Below the pieces are notes generated by a model. That model ran no database searches. It was not told the DNA's origin and saw only the letters and a list, made by a program, of their open reading frames with translations. A stretch of 64,000 nucleotides of DNA from Thalassospira marina (GTDB lineage: Bacteria; Pseudomonadota; Alphaproteobacteria; Rhodospirillales; Thalassospiraceae): NCBI RefSeq assembly GCF_002844375.1, contig NZ_CP024199.1:3822001-3886000 (forward strand), written 5' to 3'. Of this stretch, positions 43,119 to 52,835 are shown in pieces (position 1 is the first letter of the stretch; each line of letters begins with the position of its first letter). Made by a program: the position numbers and the translations under genes.

Positions 43119-44357
43119 CTACGGCATCATGGCTGCACTGGTATCGCCCAGAAAACCCGCAAGCACCGCCGCCACGTTCTGCCCGATCACATCATGCGCA
43201 TAACCGCCTTCCATGACAAACAGGGTCCCCAGGCCGATTTGGGCAATTCGTGCGCCGATTTTTTCGTAATCGGATGTCATCAACCCCAAACGGCCAAAGG
43301 GTTCAAATTCATGGGCATTAACGCCCAGCGACACAATCAGCATATCGGCGTTAAAGCTGGCGATTTTTGCAGCAGCCTGCTCCATCGCCGCGCCAAAACC
43401 GGCAAAGCCACTGCCATCTGCCAGGGGCAGGTTCAAATTGGCACCATATCCGCCACCTTCCCCCTGTTCATGGGCATAGCCGGTAAAATAGGGAAAATGG
43501 GTATCGGGGCTGGCATGGATAGAAACAGTTAAAACATCGCCCCGGTGATAGAATATCTGCTGGGTGCCATCGCCGTGATCCTGGTCAATATCAAGAATAG
43601 CAATACGCCCGGCCCCCTTTGCCCGCATATGCTGGGCGGCAATGGCGGCGTTATTAAGCAGGCAATATCCACCATATCGCGCTTCATGGGCATGGTGGCC
43701 TGCCGGGCGGCTCAGGCAAAAGGCGGCTTCCCCATCATCAAGCAGGGCATTCGCCGCCGAAATGGCGCTTTGCGCGCCCCAATAAGCCGCCTGCCAGCTT
43801 CCTTCGCCAATTGGGGTATCAATGGCATAGGCGTAATATCCCAGTCGCTTGACGATATGCGCGTCTTCCGCCGGTGCCATGTTCCGGGCTGGGGCTAGGT
43901 CTGACGCCGCATCTGAAGCTGAAGCTGCTTCAGAAAGCTGCTCTTGCGCATGTTTGGGCACACCGCTTTCCTGTGCCTGCCCGCTTGCGGCATCTCCGCC
44001 GCGCAAATTGGCGGTGCCATCTAAGTTTGTGAAATTCCTGCGATACAAATTTGTATCACCTGCCTGACGGGGGGAAGCAGGCCAGATGGCCGGGATGGCA
44101 GCACCATCATAACCGGCTTTTTGCCAGTCCTGCCAGGCATGGCTTAGAAAATGCAGATAGCGGGCATCATGGACTGCACGAATGGGTGCCATGCCATGAT
44201 CAACCGGTTCAACAAGGCGGGCGGCAATTTTATGCGCCAGCGCATCGCGGATGATGCCCATGCGCCGTGGGTCATCAAGCGGCGGAATAGTATGGCCGTG
44301 ATAAAATTCGGATTTCACGTCATGGGCATCATGACGCGCATTAAAAAATACCCGCAT
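43119..44357 (-). CDS. Histone deacetylase / acetylpolyamine amidohydrolase family protein with altered zinc site
   Basis: A 412-residue member of the arginase-deacetylase fold. The family frame is clear: FYHGHTIPP near the N-terminus, RPAGHHAH with the two catalytic histidines (221-222), NNAAIAAQHM and MEGGYAHD with the catalytic tyrosine (387). However, the zinc-binding loop reads DIDQDHGDGTQ (256-266). The first aspartate is kept at 258, but the histidine ligand expected two residues later is Asp260. The third ligand loop reads LGVNAHE with Asn347 where Asp is expected. A low-complexity insert of about 60 residues (about 100-165) is also unusual. ATG 44357 is chosen because AGGG lies eight bases upstream. 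Activity may be altered or lost. Confidence 0.8.
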   Translation of the reverse strand: MRVFFNARHDAHDVKSEFYHGHTIPPLDDPRRMGIIRDALAHKIAARLVEPVDHGMAPIRAVHDARYLHFLSHAWQDWQKAGYDGAAIPAIWPASPRQAGDTNLYRRNFTNLDGTANLRGGDAASGQAQESGVPKHAQEQLSEAASASDAASDLAPARNMAPAEDAHIVKRLGYYAYAIDTPIGEGSWQAAYWGAQSAISAANALLDDGEAAFCLSRPAGHHAHEARYGGYCLLNNAAIAAQHMRAKGAGRIAILDIDQDHGDGTQQIFYHRGDVLTVSIHASPDTHFPYFTGYAHEQGEGGGYGANLNLPLADGSGFAGFGAAMEQAAAKIASFNADMLIVSLGVNAHEFEPFGRLGLMTSDYEKIGARIAQIGLGTLFVMEGGYAHDVIGQNVAAVLAGFLGDTSAAMMP

Positions 44358-44426
44358 TGTCATATCCCTGAACCGGTCCACAAGGACATACCGGTTCAAG
44401 GATGCTGCCGGTGGTTTACCTGCGGA

Positions 44427-45605
44427 TCATTTTTTACGCGCAGTAGTATACAGCAATTCGGTAATATTATCGAGAAAACCGCCAAGCTGGGTACGCAGGT
44501 TTTCGGCCTGTCGGGCAAGGTCGGTTGCCATTTCGCGTGTTGTGCCAGCGGCCTGCCCGGTTTGCGAGGTCATATCCGAAACCGCCGTGATGTTATCGGT
44601 TACTTCGCGCGCCCCGCCCGATGCCTGCTCGACATTATGCGTCATGTCACTTGAAAGCGAAGTCTGGGTTTCAACATTGGTTGAAATCCGGTCCGATCGT
44701 GCTGCCAGATCATCAATCACGCCCGCAATTTCCCGGATCGAGCCAACCGAAAGTTCGATCGCGTTCTGGATATCCTGAACTTTTTCCTCGATGCTTTCGG
44801 TAGCCTTGCTGGTCTGATTGGCAAGTCCCTTGACCTCGTTGGCGACCACGGCAAAACCCTTGCCCGCTTCGCCCGCGCGGGCGGCCTCGATGGTGGCGTT
44901 AAGGGCCAAAAGGTTGGTCTGGGCAGCGATATCGCGAATGAAGCTGACGACTTCGACAATTTCAACCGCAGCCGTTTCAAGCTGACCGATGCGCCCATCG
45001 GTTTCGCGCGCCAGCCCATTGGCACGATGCGCAATATCAACCGATTCACGGGCCTGTTCGCTAACATCGCGGATGGAATGGTTCAGTTCCTCGGACGCGG
45101 CAGAAACACCCGAAACATTATCAGCCGTCTGGCGGGCAGCAGCAGCAACAGCCGTGGAACGGGTGCTGGTTTCCTGGGCGATGCGGCTGGCATCATCCGA
45201 TGCACCTTCCAGTGCGACCGATGCCTGGGCGATACGGTCCACCGCATCAAACGAGCCACTGCGGAAATCATCAACGACCTTCTGGAAACCGCCCAGCTTC
45301 TTTTCGATCATGCCGGTGGCAGCGTTAATTTCGCGCGCCGATGTCAAATAGGAGCCGACAAGCCCGGTTTCGACGATACGGCGGTAATAACGGTTTTCCG
45401 CCACCGCCGCCATTGATGCCGCACTTTCGCGCAGGAAGGCATCATTACGGTCGATCAGCCGGTTGATCGCGTTAAACAGGTCACGCATCTGCGGATGGCT
45501 GTCAACATGGGTGATACGGGCTTCGTAGTCGCCATTTGCTGCCGCTTCGACAACTTCCAGCGCCTTTTGAATTCCCGACTTCGTAGACCCGCCAAACAGG
45601 GACAT
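44427..45605 (-). CDS. Soluble methyl-accepting chemotaxis-type signal transducer
   Basis: A cytoplasmic MCP of 392 residues with no transmembrane segment. The highly conserved signalling tip is at AAQTNLLALNATIEAARAGE, followed by GFAVVANEVKGLANQT. The N-terminal third is short and contains no obvious sensor domain. The gene lies 25 bases downstream of a PAS protein gene, so the two probably form a split Aer-like receptor: the PAS protein senses and this protein relays to CheA/CheW. No che genes are in the window. Confidence 0.88.
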   Translation of the reverse strand: MSLFGGSTKSGIQKALEVVEAAANGDYEARITHVDSHPQMRDLFNAINRLIDRNDAFLRESAASMAAVAENRYYRRIVETGLVGSYLTSAREINAATGMIEKKLGGFQKVVDDFRSGSFDAVDRIAQASVALEGASDDASRIAQETSTRSTAVAAAARQTADNVSGVSAASEELNHSIRDVSEQARESVDIAHRANGLARETDGRIGQLETAAVEIVEVVSFIRDIAAQTNLLALNATIEAARAGEAGKGFAVVANEVKGLANQTSKATESIEEKVQDIQNAIELSVGSIREIAGVIDDLAARSDRISTNVETQTSLSSDMTHNVEQASGGAREVTDNITAVSDMTSQTGQAAGTTREMATDLARQAENLRTQLGGFLDNITELLYTTARKK

Positions 45606-45630
45606 CTTCTAACCTCGGCTTTAACGTTAC

Positions 45631-46164
45631 TTACAGGCTTTGGACGAACTGGTCGTATTCAAGGCCCAGATCCTTGACCTTTTGCGCCATCGCGCGGGCT
45701 GCCATATGCATGCCTTCCTTGCGGCTGGGCTGGCTTTCCTCGATTTTGCGCAATTCGGCATAAAGCGGCTTGATGGTTTTTTCGACAACGCCCGCTTCGG
45801 GAACACGACGGTTGGAATGATAACCGGTGATCTTTCCTTGCGAATCAAAGCTGGGGGTAACATGGGCATAAACCCAGTAATGGTCGCCGTTTTTCGCCAG
45901 ATTGACGACATAGGCGAAAATTTCGCGCCCGGCCTCGATCTCGGACCACAGCAACTGAAACACGCAGCGCGGCATATCGGGATGGCGGATAATGGAATGG
46001 GGTTCGCCTAGCAGTTCATCTTCGCTGTAACCGGCAACATGCAGAAATGTGTCATTGGCATAGGTGATCCGGCCTTTAAGGTCGGTTTTGCTGACAATCA
46101 GTTCATCGGCACCAAAATGGCGCTCTTTGCCTGTTGGCTGCACATGTGATCGTGTTTCTGTCAC
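45631..46164 (-). CDS. PAS-domain protein, Aer-like redox sensor
   Basis: A 177-residue soluble PAS protein resembling the FAD-binding PAS domain of the aerotaxis receptor Aer. Matching landmarks are TDLKGRITYANDTFLHVAGYS, the HPDMPRCVFQLLW segment (the Aer HPDMP motif) and KNGDHYWVYAHVTP. It lacks the membrane anchor and HAMP domain of Aer. It precedes a soluble transducer gene in the same operon. Confidence 0.85.
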   Translation of the reverse strand: MTETRSHVQPTGKERHFGADELIVSKTDLKGRITYANDTFLHVAGYSEDELLGEPHSIIRHPDMPRCVFQLLWSEIEAGREIFAYVVNLAKNGDHYWVYAHVTPSFDSQGKITGYHSNRRVPEAGVVEKTIKPLYAELRKIEESQPSRKEGMHMAARAMAQKVKDLGLEYDQFVQSL

Positions 46165-46570
46165 GCCTCATCCCCGGTTTGTATTATCGTTTTTCCGTAC
46201 CTGTGCGTAATGGCACGGCACCCTGCCTGTCCGGATATCATGTAACCCTAACGTGACGAAGGACCAATGTAAATTTTGCCTTCTATCACCGGGTAAACCA
46301 CTTTTTAGAAATTAGATTAATTCCACATTTTTCAAGAAACGATCAATCCAAAATAGCCTGTTTTTTTGGCACTATCCCTTCGCACAGGTTAGTGAAAACC
46401 AGCATCGGCAATCCCTGTGCCCGCGCAATCCCGCCAGTTTGCCGATCCGGCCGCAAACACCTGTTTTTTGTCGTTGGCATTGGGATGCATCGGGATGCAA
46501 CACTGCAAATAATCGTCGCAACACCCGGAAATGGTATATAATTATCCCCATTGCCGGGACCGGTTCGGGG
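46165..46570. other. Divergent intergenic region
   Basis: About 400 bases upstream of the PAS/MCP operon and of a plus-strand hypothetical gene. The middle, about 46260-46370, is AT-rich and probably holds promoters. I see no dyad or hairpin that I can support. Confidence 0.4.
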
Positions 46571-47029
46571 ATGGATATGACAAAGGATCTAAGCAAGTTT
46601 CCATATCGCGTGGTGATCCACGAAAAGCATTCGGCAAAAAATGTGCTGGACTGGCTGGACAAAAATATCCGCCATGACCGCTGGACCATGGGCATTCGCA
46701 ATATTGAATTGCCCAAATCGGACCAAAGCGCGCCAATCGTTGACATGGTGATCTATTTTGAACGCCAGGACGATATGGAGCTTTTCCGCGAAAAATGGGC
46801 CGGGCAAAGCCGCCAGCGCCGCGTGAAGCTGAAATTCCTGCGCGCTGCCCTTTATGCCCTTTTGCACCCGCGTGCCGAAATGGTGTTTTACGAAACCCTG
46901 AAAGCCCCCGACGCCAACCGCATCAAACCCAAAACCCACCCCGATGACCAGAAAATCGAACTCGCCCCGCTAAAGGACGATGCCACTGCACATGCCAGTA
47001 ATGGCAAACCGGCCAAGGGCAGCAAATGA
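46571..47029 (+). CDS. Uncharacterised cytoplasmic protein (about 152 aa)
   Basis: Not recognised. A charged protein without membrane segments. The central part reads as an alpha/beta domain (FPYRVVIHEKHSAKNVLDWL, PIVDMVIYFERQDDMELF). The C-terminus is Lys/Pro/Asp-rich and probably disordered. Two ATGs two codons apart are possible; the first is at 46571. The GC-rich codon use matches the core genome, so it looks like a resident gene. Confidence 0.6.
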   Translation: MDMTKDLSKFPYRVVIHEKHSAKNVLDWLDKNIRHDRWTMGIRNIELPKSDQSAPIVDMVIYFERQDDMELFREKWAGQSRQRRVKLKFLRAALYALLHPRAEMVFYETLKAPDANRIKPKTHPDDQKIELAPLKDDATAHASNGKPAKGSK

Positions 47030-47175
47030 AACCTGCCAGCCCCCTGCGGGCCATCACACGGGCCTGATACCCCTGTTGCAGTGTTCCGGCCTTTTAACCT
47101 CAAAAAATCATGCTGGCGACCATTTACGGGGCCGCAAAGCCCTCTACCCAGATCGCGCCAGCAATACGTCATCCC

Positions 47176-47216
47176 GAAACAAAACAGCCCCGCCAGATGA
47201 CCCGGCGGGGCTGTTT
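47176..47216 (-). terminator. Strong terminator of the purine transporter operon
   Basis: A perfect 13-base stem AAACAGCCCCGCC (47182-47194) / GGCGGGGCTGTTT (47204-47216), with TTTTGTTT following on the minus strand. It lies about 50 bases beyond the stop of the binding-protein gene, within 47030-47266, which holds nothing else I can name. Confidence 0.85.
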
Positions 47217-47266
47217 GTGTATCTCGCAAGGGTGCGGCAAATGCGGCACTCTTGCGTTAAATCACA

Positions 47267-48352
47267 TTATTTCGGCAGTTCGGCATCGATGCCTTTAACG
47301 TACCAGTCCATGCCCAGCAGCATTTCGTCAGGGGCAACTTCGCCTTCCTTGACGCGCAGTTCGCCAGCCTGGTCATAGATCGGGCCTTCAAAGATCTTGA
47401 TGTCGCCCGAAGCGATTTTTTCTTCGGTTTCCTTGGCAAGGGCAGCAACATCGTCCGGCATGTTGGTGAACGGTGCCATATGGACCATGCCTTCTTTCAG
47501 GCCATGCCAGGTGTCTTCCGCTTTCCAGGTGCCGTCCATGGCGGCCTGAACGCGGTCGATATAGTATTCGTCCCAATGGTCAACAATCGCGCTAAGCTGG
47601 GCTTTGGGCGCAAATTTGATCATGTCGGAAGCCTGACCGAAGCCTTTGATGCCACGGTTTTCAGCAACCTGCAGCGGTGCCGGGCTGTCGGTGTGCTGAA
47701 CCATGATGTCCGCACCCTGGTCGATCAGGGCCTTGGCTGCATCGCCTTCTTTACCCGGATCATACCAGCTGTTGACCCAAACGATTTTGACTTTCACATC
47801 CGGGTTAACCGACCATGCACCACGCATGAACGAGTTGATGCCACGCACAACTTCGGGGATCGGGAACGAACCGACATAACCGATCACGTTGCTTTTGGTC
47901 ATTTTACCGGCAATCACACCAGCAACATAACGGCCTTCATAAAAACGTGCGGCATAGGTTGCAACGTTATCGGCGCGCTTGTAACCGGTTGCATGTTCGA
48001 ATTTCACATTCGGGAACTGCTTTGCCACCTTGATGGTCGGGTTCATGAAACCAAACGAGGTGGTGAAAATCAGTTCGTGACCGGTCTGGGCGAGCTGGCG
48101 GATAACGCGTTCGGCGTCTGCACCTTCCGGTACATTTTCCACGAACGAGGTTTTCACCTTGTCACCGAATTTTTCCTCAACAGCCTTGCGGCCCTGGTCG
48201 TGCTGGTAGGAATACCCAAAATCGCCTACCGGACCAACATAGACAAAACCAACCTTAAGCGGATCGGCTGCCTGTGCTGCCCCCATGCCCAGAGCAAGTG
48301 CGCCAACGGCGGCAAGAGCCGCTGCCGTACGCTTCATAAAACGTGCCTTCAT
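47267..48352 (-). CDS. BMP-family substrate-binding lipoprotein-like component of a purine/nucleoside ABC transporter
   Basis: A periplasmic receptor of 361 residues of the BMP/PnrA type that binds nucleosides or purines. A signal peptide ends in MGAAQAADP. The fold landmarks VGFVYVGPVGDFGYSYQHDQGRK and VIRQLAQTGHELIFTTSFGFM are typical. Although the family is often lipidated, no lipobox cysteine is present here. GGGAG precedes the ATG at 48352. It follows its two permeases, in a cluster with xdh and guaD, which indicates purine bases as substrate. Confidence 0.88.
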   Translation of the reverse strand: MKARFMKRTAAALAAVGALALGMGAAQAADPLKVGFVYVGPVGDFGYSYQHDQGRKAVEEKFGDKVKTSFVENVPEGADAERVIRQLAQTGHELIFTTSFGFMNPTIKVAKQFPNVKFEHATGYKRADNVATYAARFYEGRYVAGVIAGKMTKSNVIGYVGSFPIPEVVRGINSFMRGAWSVNPDVKVKIVWVNSWYDPGKEGDAAKALIDQGADIMVQHTDSPAPLQVAENRGIKGFGQASDMIKFAPKAQLSAIVDHWDEYYIDRVQAAMDGTWKAEDTWHGLKEGMVHMAPFTNMPDDVAALAKETEEKIASGDIKIFEGPIYDQAGELRVKEGEVAPDEMLLGMDWYVKGIDAELPK

Positions 48353-48459
48353 AAGAATGTCTCCCTTAAAACCTCTGCACAGGATTTATACCTGTTATCG
48401 CGTACAATCAACATTGCGCGTCAGTATTGGGTGTGACGCACCTCCCATGGACGCCGACG

Positions 48460-49380
48460 TTATTGCGCCGGTCGGAACGCCTTGCCAATACAGGCCGGCG
48501 CATTAAGACGGATTTTGGTATAATCGCTGGAAATGATCACCAGCACCACAACCGTTGCAAGATAAGGCAGCATCGACATGAATTGCGAGGGTACATTGAT
48601 GCCCGCACTTTGCGCATGCAACTGCAGAACCGAAATACAGCCAAACATGTAAGCCCCGGCCAGAAGACGCCCCGGACGCCAGGTGGCAAACACGACGAGC
48701 GCCAGCGCGATCCAGCCGCGACCGGCCGTCATGTTTTCGGCCCACATCGGCGTATAGGCCAGCGACAGATACGCCCCGCCCAGCCCCGACATTGCCCCAC
48801 CAAAAAGCGTTGCCATATAACGGATACGAATCACGTTATAGCCAATCGCATGTGCTGAATCGTGGGAATCGCCAACCGCCTTCAGGATAAGCCCTGCGCG
48901 CGTCCGGGTTAAAAACCAGCCCGATGCCAGCACCATGAAGATGGAGAAATAAACAAGAAAATCCTGCCCGAACAGGATCGGCCCGATTACGGGAATGTCG
49001 CTGATGACCGGAATATTGAGTGCCGGCAGCGGTTCAATGGCAAAACCAACAAAGCCCGACCCAACAAGGGCGGAAATCCCCACCCCGAAAATTGTCAGCG
49101 CAAGGCCGGTTGCCACCTGATTGGCCATCAGGGTAAGCGTTAGAAAGGCAAAAACAAGGGCCGTTACCATGCCAGCAATGGCTGCCGCAAAAATACCCAG
49201 CGTTGCCGAGCCGGTCGATGCCGTAATGGCAAAACCGGCAATGGCACCAATCAGCATCATGCCTTCAACACCAAGGTTGAGAACACCCGATTTTTCCGTG
49301 ATCAATTCGCCCGTGGCCGCCAGCAAAAGCGGGGTCGATGCCGTGATTACGGTCAGGATAAAGGGTACGATCCAATCCAT
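48460..49380 (-). CDS. BMP-type ABC transporter permease
   Basis: A membrane permease of 306 residues with about eight to nine helices of the branched-chain/BMP permease class (LITEKSGVLNLGVEGMMLIGAIAGF). It is the second permease of the purine/nucleoside transporter; its start is next to the stop of the first permease at 49380. Confidence 0.87.
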   Translation of the reverse strand: MDWIVPFILTVITASTPLLLAATGELITEKSGVLNLGVEGMMLIGAIAGFAITASTGSATLGIFAAAIAGMVTALVFAFLTLTLMANQVATGLALTIFGVGISALVGSGFVGFAIEPLPALNIPVISDIPVIGPILFGQDFLVYFSIFMVLASGWFLTRTRAGLILKAVGDSHDSAHAIGYNVIRIRYMATLFGGAMSGLGGAYLSLAYTPMWAENMTAGRGWIALALVVFATWRPGRLLAGAYMFGCISVLQLHAQSAGINVPSQFMSMLPYLATVVVLVIISSDYTKIRLNAPACIGKAFRPAQ

Positions 49381-50459
49381 CAGGCGGTCTCCCCGGATTT
49401 GCTTACCGTGCCAAAACGAACGCGGTATTTGGTCAAAACATCACAGGCCAAAAGGAAAAACAGCAAAATCCCCTGGAAAAGCCCGGTTACAGCACTGGGC
49501 AGGCCCAGGCCAATTTGCGCGAGTTCACCCCCCAGATAGGTCAGCGCCATGACCAGCCCGGCAAACAGAATGCCAATGGGGTGCAAGCGGCCCAAAAAGG
49601 CAACAATAATGGCGGTAAAACCATACCCCGGCGAGATGGAAGGCTGAAGCTGCCCGATCGGCCCTGCCACCTCGAACATCCCGGCAAGACCGGAAAGCGC
49701 GCCTGATAACAAAAGGGTAAACCACACCATGCGTTTTTGCCGGAAACCGACATGACGCGCGGCCTGCGGTGCCTGGCCCACAACGCGAAGCTGAAAACCA
49801 ACCACGGACTTGGTCAGCAAAACCCAGCCGCCCGCAACAATCAGCAAGGCGAAAATGGCGCCGAGATGGACACGCGTGCCATCATAAATAATCGGCAGCA
49901 GGGCAGCATCGGGAAAGGCGCGGGATTCAGGGAAGCTGAACCCTTCGGGGTTACGCCACGGCCCGTACACCAGATAACTGAGAAACAGGGTGGCGACATA
50001 GGTCAGCATCAAGCTGGTGAGGATTTCATTGGCATTAAAGCGCGTCCGCAACCAGGCGGGAATGGCCGCCCAGAAGGTACCACCAATGGCAGCCAGCACA
50101 AACATACCCGGCAACAACAACGCGCTTTCGCTGTCATAAAATGCCAGTGCCAGACCACCGCCAAAAATGGCCCCCATGGTAAGCTGGCCTTCGGCACCGA
50201 TATTCCAGACATTGGCGCGAAAGCCCATCGCCAAACCAACGGCGATAATCACCAGCGGCGTTGCCTTCACAAACAGCTCGCCCACGCCATAGGCGTTATT
50301 GATCGGCATGATGAAGAAGGTATAGAGCGCCTCGATCGGGTCCTTGCCCATAAAGGCAAAAATGATGGCACCGGTAATCAGGGTCAGCAAAATGGCCAGC
50401 AGCGGTGAAAGATACACCATTTTCTGCGAATGCTGGCGACGTGGTTCAAGCCGGATCAT
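49380..50459 (-). CDS. BMP-type ABC transporter permease
   Basis: A membrane permease of about 359 residues. Landmarks are PLVIIAVGLAMGFRANVWNIGAEGQLTMGAIFGGGLAL and GTRVHLGAIFALLIVAGGWVLL. The chosen start at 50459 overlaps the ATPase stop by 14 bases; the frame is open to 50504 inside the ATPase gene. Confidence 0.86.
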   Translation of the reverse strand: MIRLEPRRQHSQKMVYLSPLLAILLTLITGAIIFAFMGKDPIEALYTFFIMPINNAYGVGELFVKATPLVIIAVGLAMGFRANVWNIGAEGQLTMGAIFGGGLALAFYDSESALLLPGMFVLAAIGGTFWAAIPAWLRTRFNANEILTSLMLTYVATLFLSYLVYGPWRNPEGFSFPESRAFPDAALLPIIYDGTRVHLGAIFALLIVAGGWVLLTKSVVGFQLRVVGQAPQAARHVGFRQKRMVWFTLLLSGALSGLAGMFEVAGPIGQLQPSISPGYGFTAIIVAFLGRLHPIGILFAGLVMALTYLGGELAQIGLGLPSAVTGLFQGILLFFLLACDVLTKYRVRFGTVSKSGETA

Positions 50460-52056
50460 TCTGGCCTCCGTTCTGTTCCGGGGCCAGATCCCCGCCCAAA
50501 TCATGAAGCCCGCCCATCAGAAGGCCGATTTCATCAATCGTTACATCCGCCATATTGCGCGCAGCAGACATCTTGCCCGCCGCCATGACCACGACCTGAT
50601 CACAAATGGCATAAATTTCGTCCAGGTCCTGTGAAATCACCAGAACCGCCGTGCCCTTTGCCGCCAGATCCAGCAGGGCCTGATGAATGGCACTGGCTGC
50701 ACCGGCATCAACACCCCAGGTCGGCTGGGAAATGACGAGAACGCCGGGGTCCTGCATAATTTCGCGCCCGACGATAAATTTTTGCAAATTCCCGCCCGAA
50801 AGACTTCCTGCCTCGGCCCCGTGCCCGGTGGTGCGGACATCGAATGTTTTGATAATGCCTTCGGCAAAACTGCGCGTCGGCACCTCGCGGATCAAACCGC
50901 GCGCAGACAGGGCCATACGACGAAACGCAGTCAAAAAGCCGTTTTCAGCCAGGCTCATTTCCGGGACGGCACCGTGACCATTGCGTTCTTCGGGCACAAA
51001 GGCTGCACCAAGACGACGGCGACGGCGCGGGCCAAAATCGGCCACGGGCTGTTTATCCAGTGAAATGCAATCAGGCGCGCCGTGAATTTCGGTTTCACCG
51101 GCAAGCGCCTGGAAAAGTTCGTTCTGGCCGTTCCCGGCAACACCGGCAACGCCAAGAATTTGCCCACCGCGAACCTCGAACGAAATGTCCTTAAGATCGG
51201 TGCCAAATTGCTGATCACTGACCAGCGACAGGTTTTTAACCGACAGGCGCACATCCCCCGGGGCCGGGCGAACGCCACGATCCGGTGCAACCAGTTTCTG
51301 ACCGATCATCATTTCGGCCATGGATTTGGCGGTTTCCGCACGCGGGTCGCAGGTATCAACAACCTTGCCACCACGCAGCACCGTTGCATGTTCGCACAGT
51401 GCTTTCACTTCATGCAGCTTGTGACTGATATAAAGAATGGCGCAACCTTCGGCGGACAGGCGACGCAGGGTTTCAAACAGCTTGTCTACTTCCTGCGGGG
51501 TTAAAACCGATGTCGGTTCATCAAGGATCAGAAGTTTGGGATTCTGAAGCAGGCAGCGGACAATTTCGATGCGCTGCCGTTCGCCAACCGACAGGGTATA
51601 AACATGGCGGTCCGGGTCCAACGGCAGACCATAGGTTTTTTCAACCTCGATCACCTGCTGGCGCAGCACGGCCATATCGCGCACGTCATTCATGGCAAGG
51701 GCGATGTTTTCAAGCACGGTCATGGTTTCAAACAGCGAAAAATGCTGAAACACCAGACCAATACCCATTTCGCGCGCATCATGGGGGCTTGCGATGGTAA
51801 CGGGCTTTCCTTCCCATAACAGTTCCCCGGCATCGGCCTGCATAACGCCATAGATCATTTTGACCAGCGTGCTTTTGCCTGCGCCGTTTTCACCCAGCAG
51901 GGCGTGGATTTCGCCCGGCTCGATCCTGAAACTGATATTGTCGTTTGCCAAACAACCGGGGAAAGCCTTGGTCACGCCGCGAATTTCAAGCTGCGCGGGC
52001 CCTGATCCCGTTCGTTGTTCGACTGCCCCGGTGGTATTGCCGGTCATCGCGGTCAC
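50446..52056 (-). CDS. BMP-type ABC transporter ATPase with two nucleotide-binding domains
   Basis: A 536-residue fusion of two ABC ATPase domains. The first has Walker A GENGAGKST, signature LSVGERQRIE and Walker B LLILDEPTSVLTP. The second half has a degenerate Walker A region (VAGVAGNGQNELF, lacking the Lys-Thr/Ser pair) and LSGGNLQKF, as is usual for this family. The start is GTG at 52056; an in-frame ATG at 52047 is an alternative. It lies 106 bases after guaD and drives the two permeases downstream. Confidence 0.9.
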   Translation of the reverse strand: MTAMTGNTTGAVEQRTGSGPAQLEIRGVTKAFPGCLANDNISFRIEPGEIHALLGENGAGKSTLVKMIYGVMQADAGELLWEGKPVTIASPHDAREMGIGLVFQHFSLFETMTVLENIALAMNDVRDMAVLRQQVIEVEKTYGLPLDPDRHVYTLSVGERQRIEIVRCLLQNPKLLILDEPTSVLTPQEVDKLFETLRRLSAEGCAILYISHKLHEVKALCEHATVLRGGKVVDTCDPRAETAKSMAEMMIGQKLVAPDRGVRPAPGDVRLSVKNLSLVSDQQFGTDLKDISFEVRGGQILGVAGVAGNGQNELFQALAGETEIHGAPDCISLDKQPVADFGPRRRRRLGAAFVPEERNGHGAVPEMSLAENGFLTAFRRMALSARGLIREVPTRSFAEGIIKTFDVRTTGHGAEAGSLSGGNLQKFIVGREIMQDPGVLVISQPTWGVDAGAASAIHQALLDLAAKGTAVLVISQDLDEIYAICDQVVVMAAGKMSAARNMADVTIDEIGLLMGGLHDLGGDLAPEQNGGQNDPA

Positions 52057-52162
52057 TGTCTGCCACCCCCTGATTGCGATCCGATTACATACGCCAAAGG
52101 CGTTTTACCCCTGCCCGGCGCCGTAATCAAACTGTCTCGGTGCTTTTTTGAATAGGTTTTTT

Positions 52163-52642
52163 TTAATAGGCGATCTTGTCTTCTTTGGCAGCCCAGCTTG
52201 CAAATACGTCGGCGGCCTCTTTCATCTCGATATGTTCGCAGGGCAATTCGCGCTGTGAAATCGGTTTTGCGACCTCGTCATACAGAAACTGGTCGTCAAA
52301 TCCAATCGCGGCGGCATCTTCGCGCCCATTGGCGTAATAGATACGGTCAATGCGGGCCCAGTATATGGCCGACAGGCACATGGGGCACGGTTCGCAACTG
52401 GTGTAAATCTCGCAACCGGCCAGGCTGAAATCCCCCAGGGCCTCGCACGCGGCACGAATGGCGGAAACTTCGGCATGGGCCGTCGGGTCCATGCTGGATG
52501 TGACCTTGTTCCAACCTTCGGCAATGACCTTGCCATCGCGCACAATAACTGCGCCGAACGGCCCACCGCAGCCTTCTTCCATTTTCTGGCGCGATAATTT
52601 TACTGCGTGGCGCATATGTTTATGCCGGGCATCATCACACAC
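52163..52642 (-). CDS. guaD: Guanine deaminase of the cytidine deaminase fold
   Basis: A zinc deaminase of 159 residues converting guanine to xanthine. The zinc motif is complete: HAE in DPTAHAEVSAIRAAC and PCPMC in SCEPCPMCLSAIYWARI. The GFDDQFLYDEVAKPISQRELP tail is the guanine deaminase branch (B. subtilis GuaD-like). The start is GTG at 52642 with AAGGAG eight bases upstream. Between xdhC and the purine transporter genes, it feeds xanthine to the xdh enzyme. Confidence 0.9.
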   Translation of the reverse strand: MCDDARHKHMRHAVKLSRQKMEEGCGGPFGAVIVRDGKVIAEGWNKVTSSMDPTAHAEVSAIRAACEALGDFSLAGCEIYTSCEPCPMCLSAIYWARIDRIYYANGREDAAAIGFDDQFLYDEVAKPISQRELPCEHIEMKEAADVFASWAAKEDKIAY

Positions 52643-52835
52643 AGCCTTTACTCCTTATTATGGTCCTGTCCCGGGTTTCCGGGTTGTTATTGATCTGGTC
52701 CTGCCCCCGCAATATGCCGGAGACATACCCTTCTATGTATTTGCGGACATTGCATTTTTGCCCGGTATCAGGTCATTTAAGTCCGGTTACGGCGTGGCAC
52801 CTCAAAATTCGCCAGTATCACCAAATTCAACAAAT

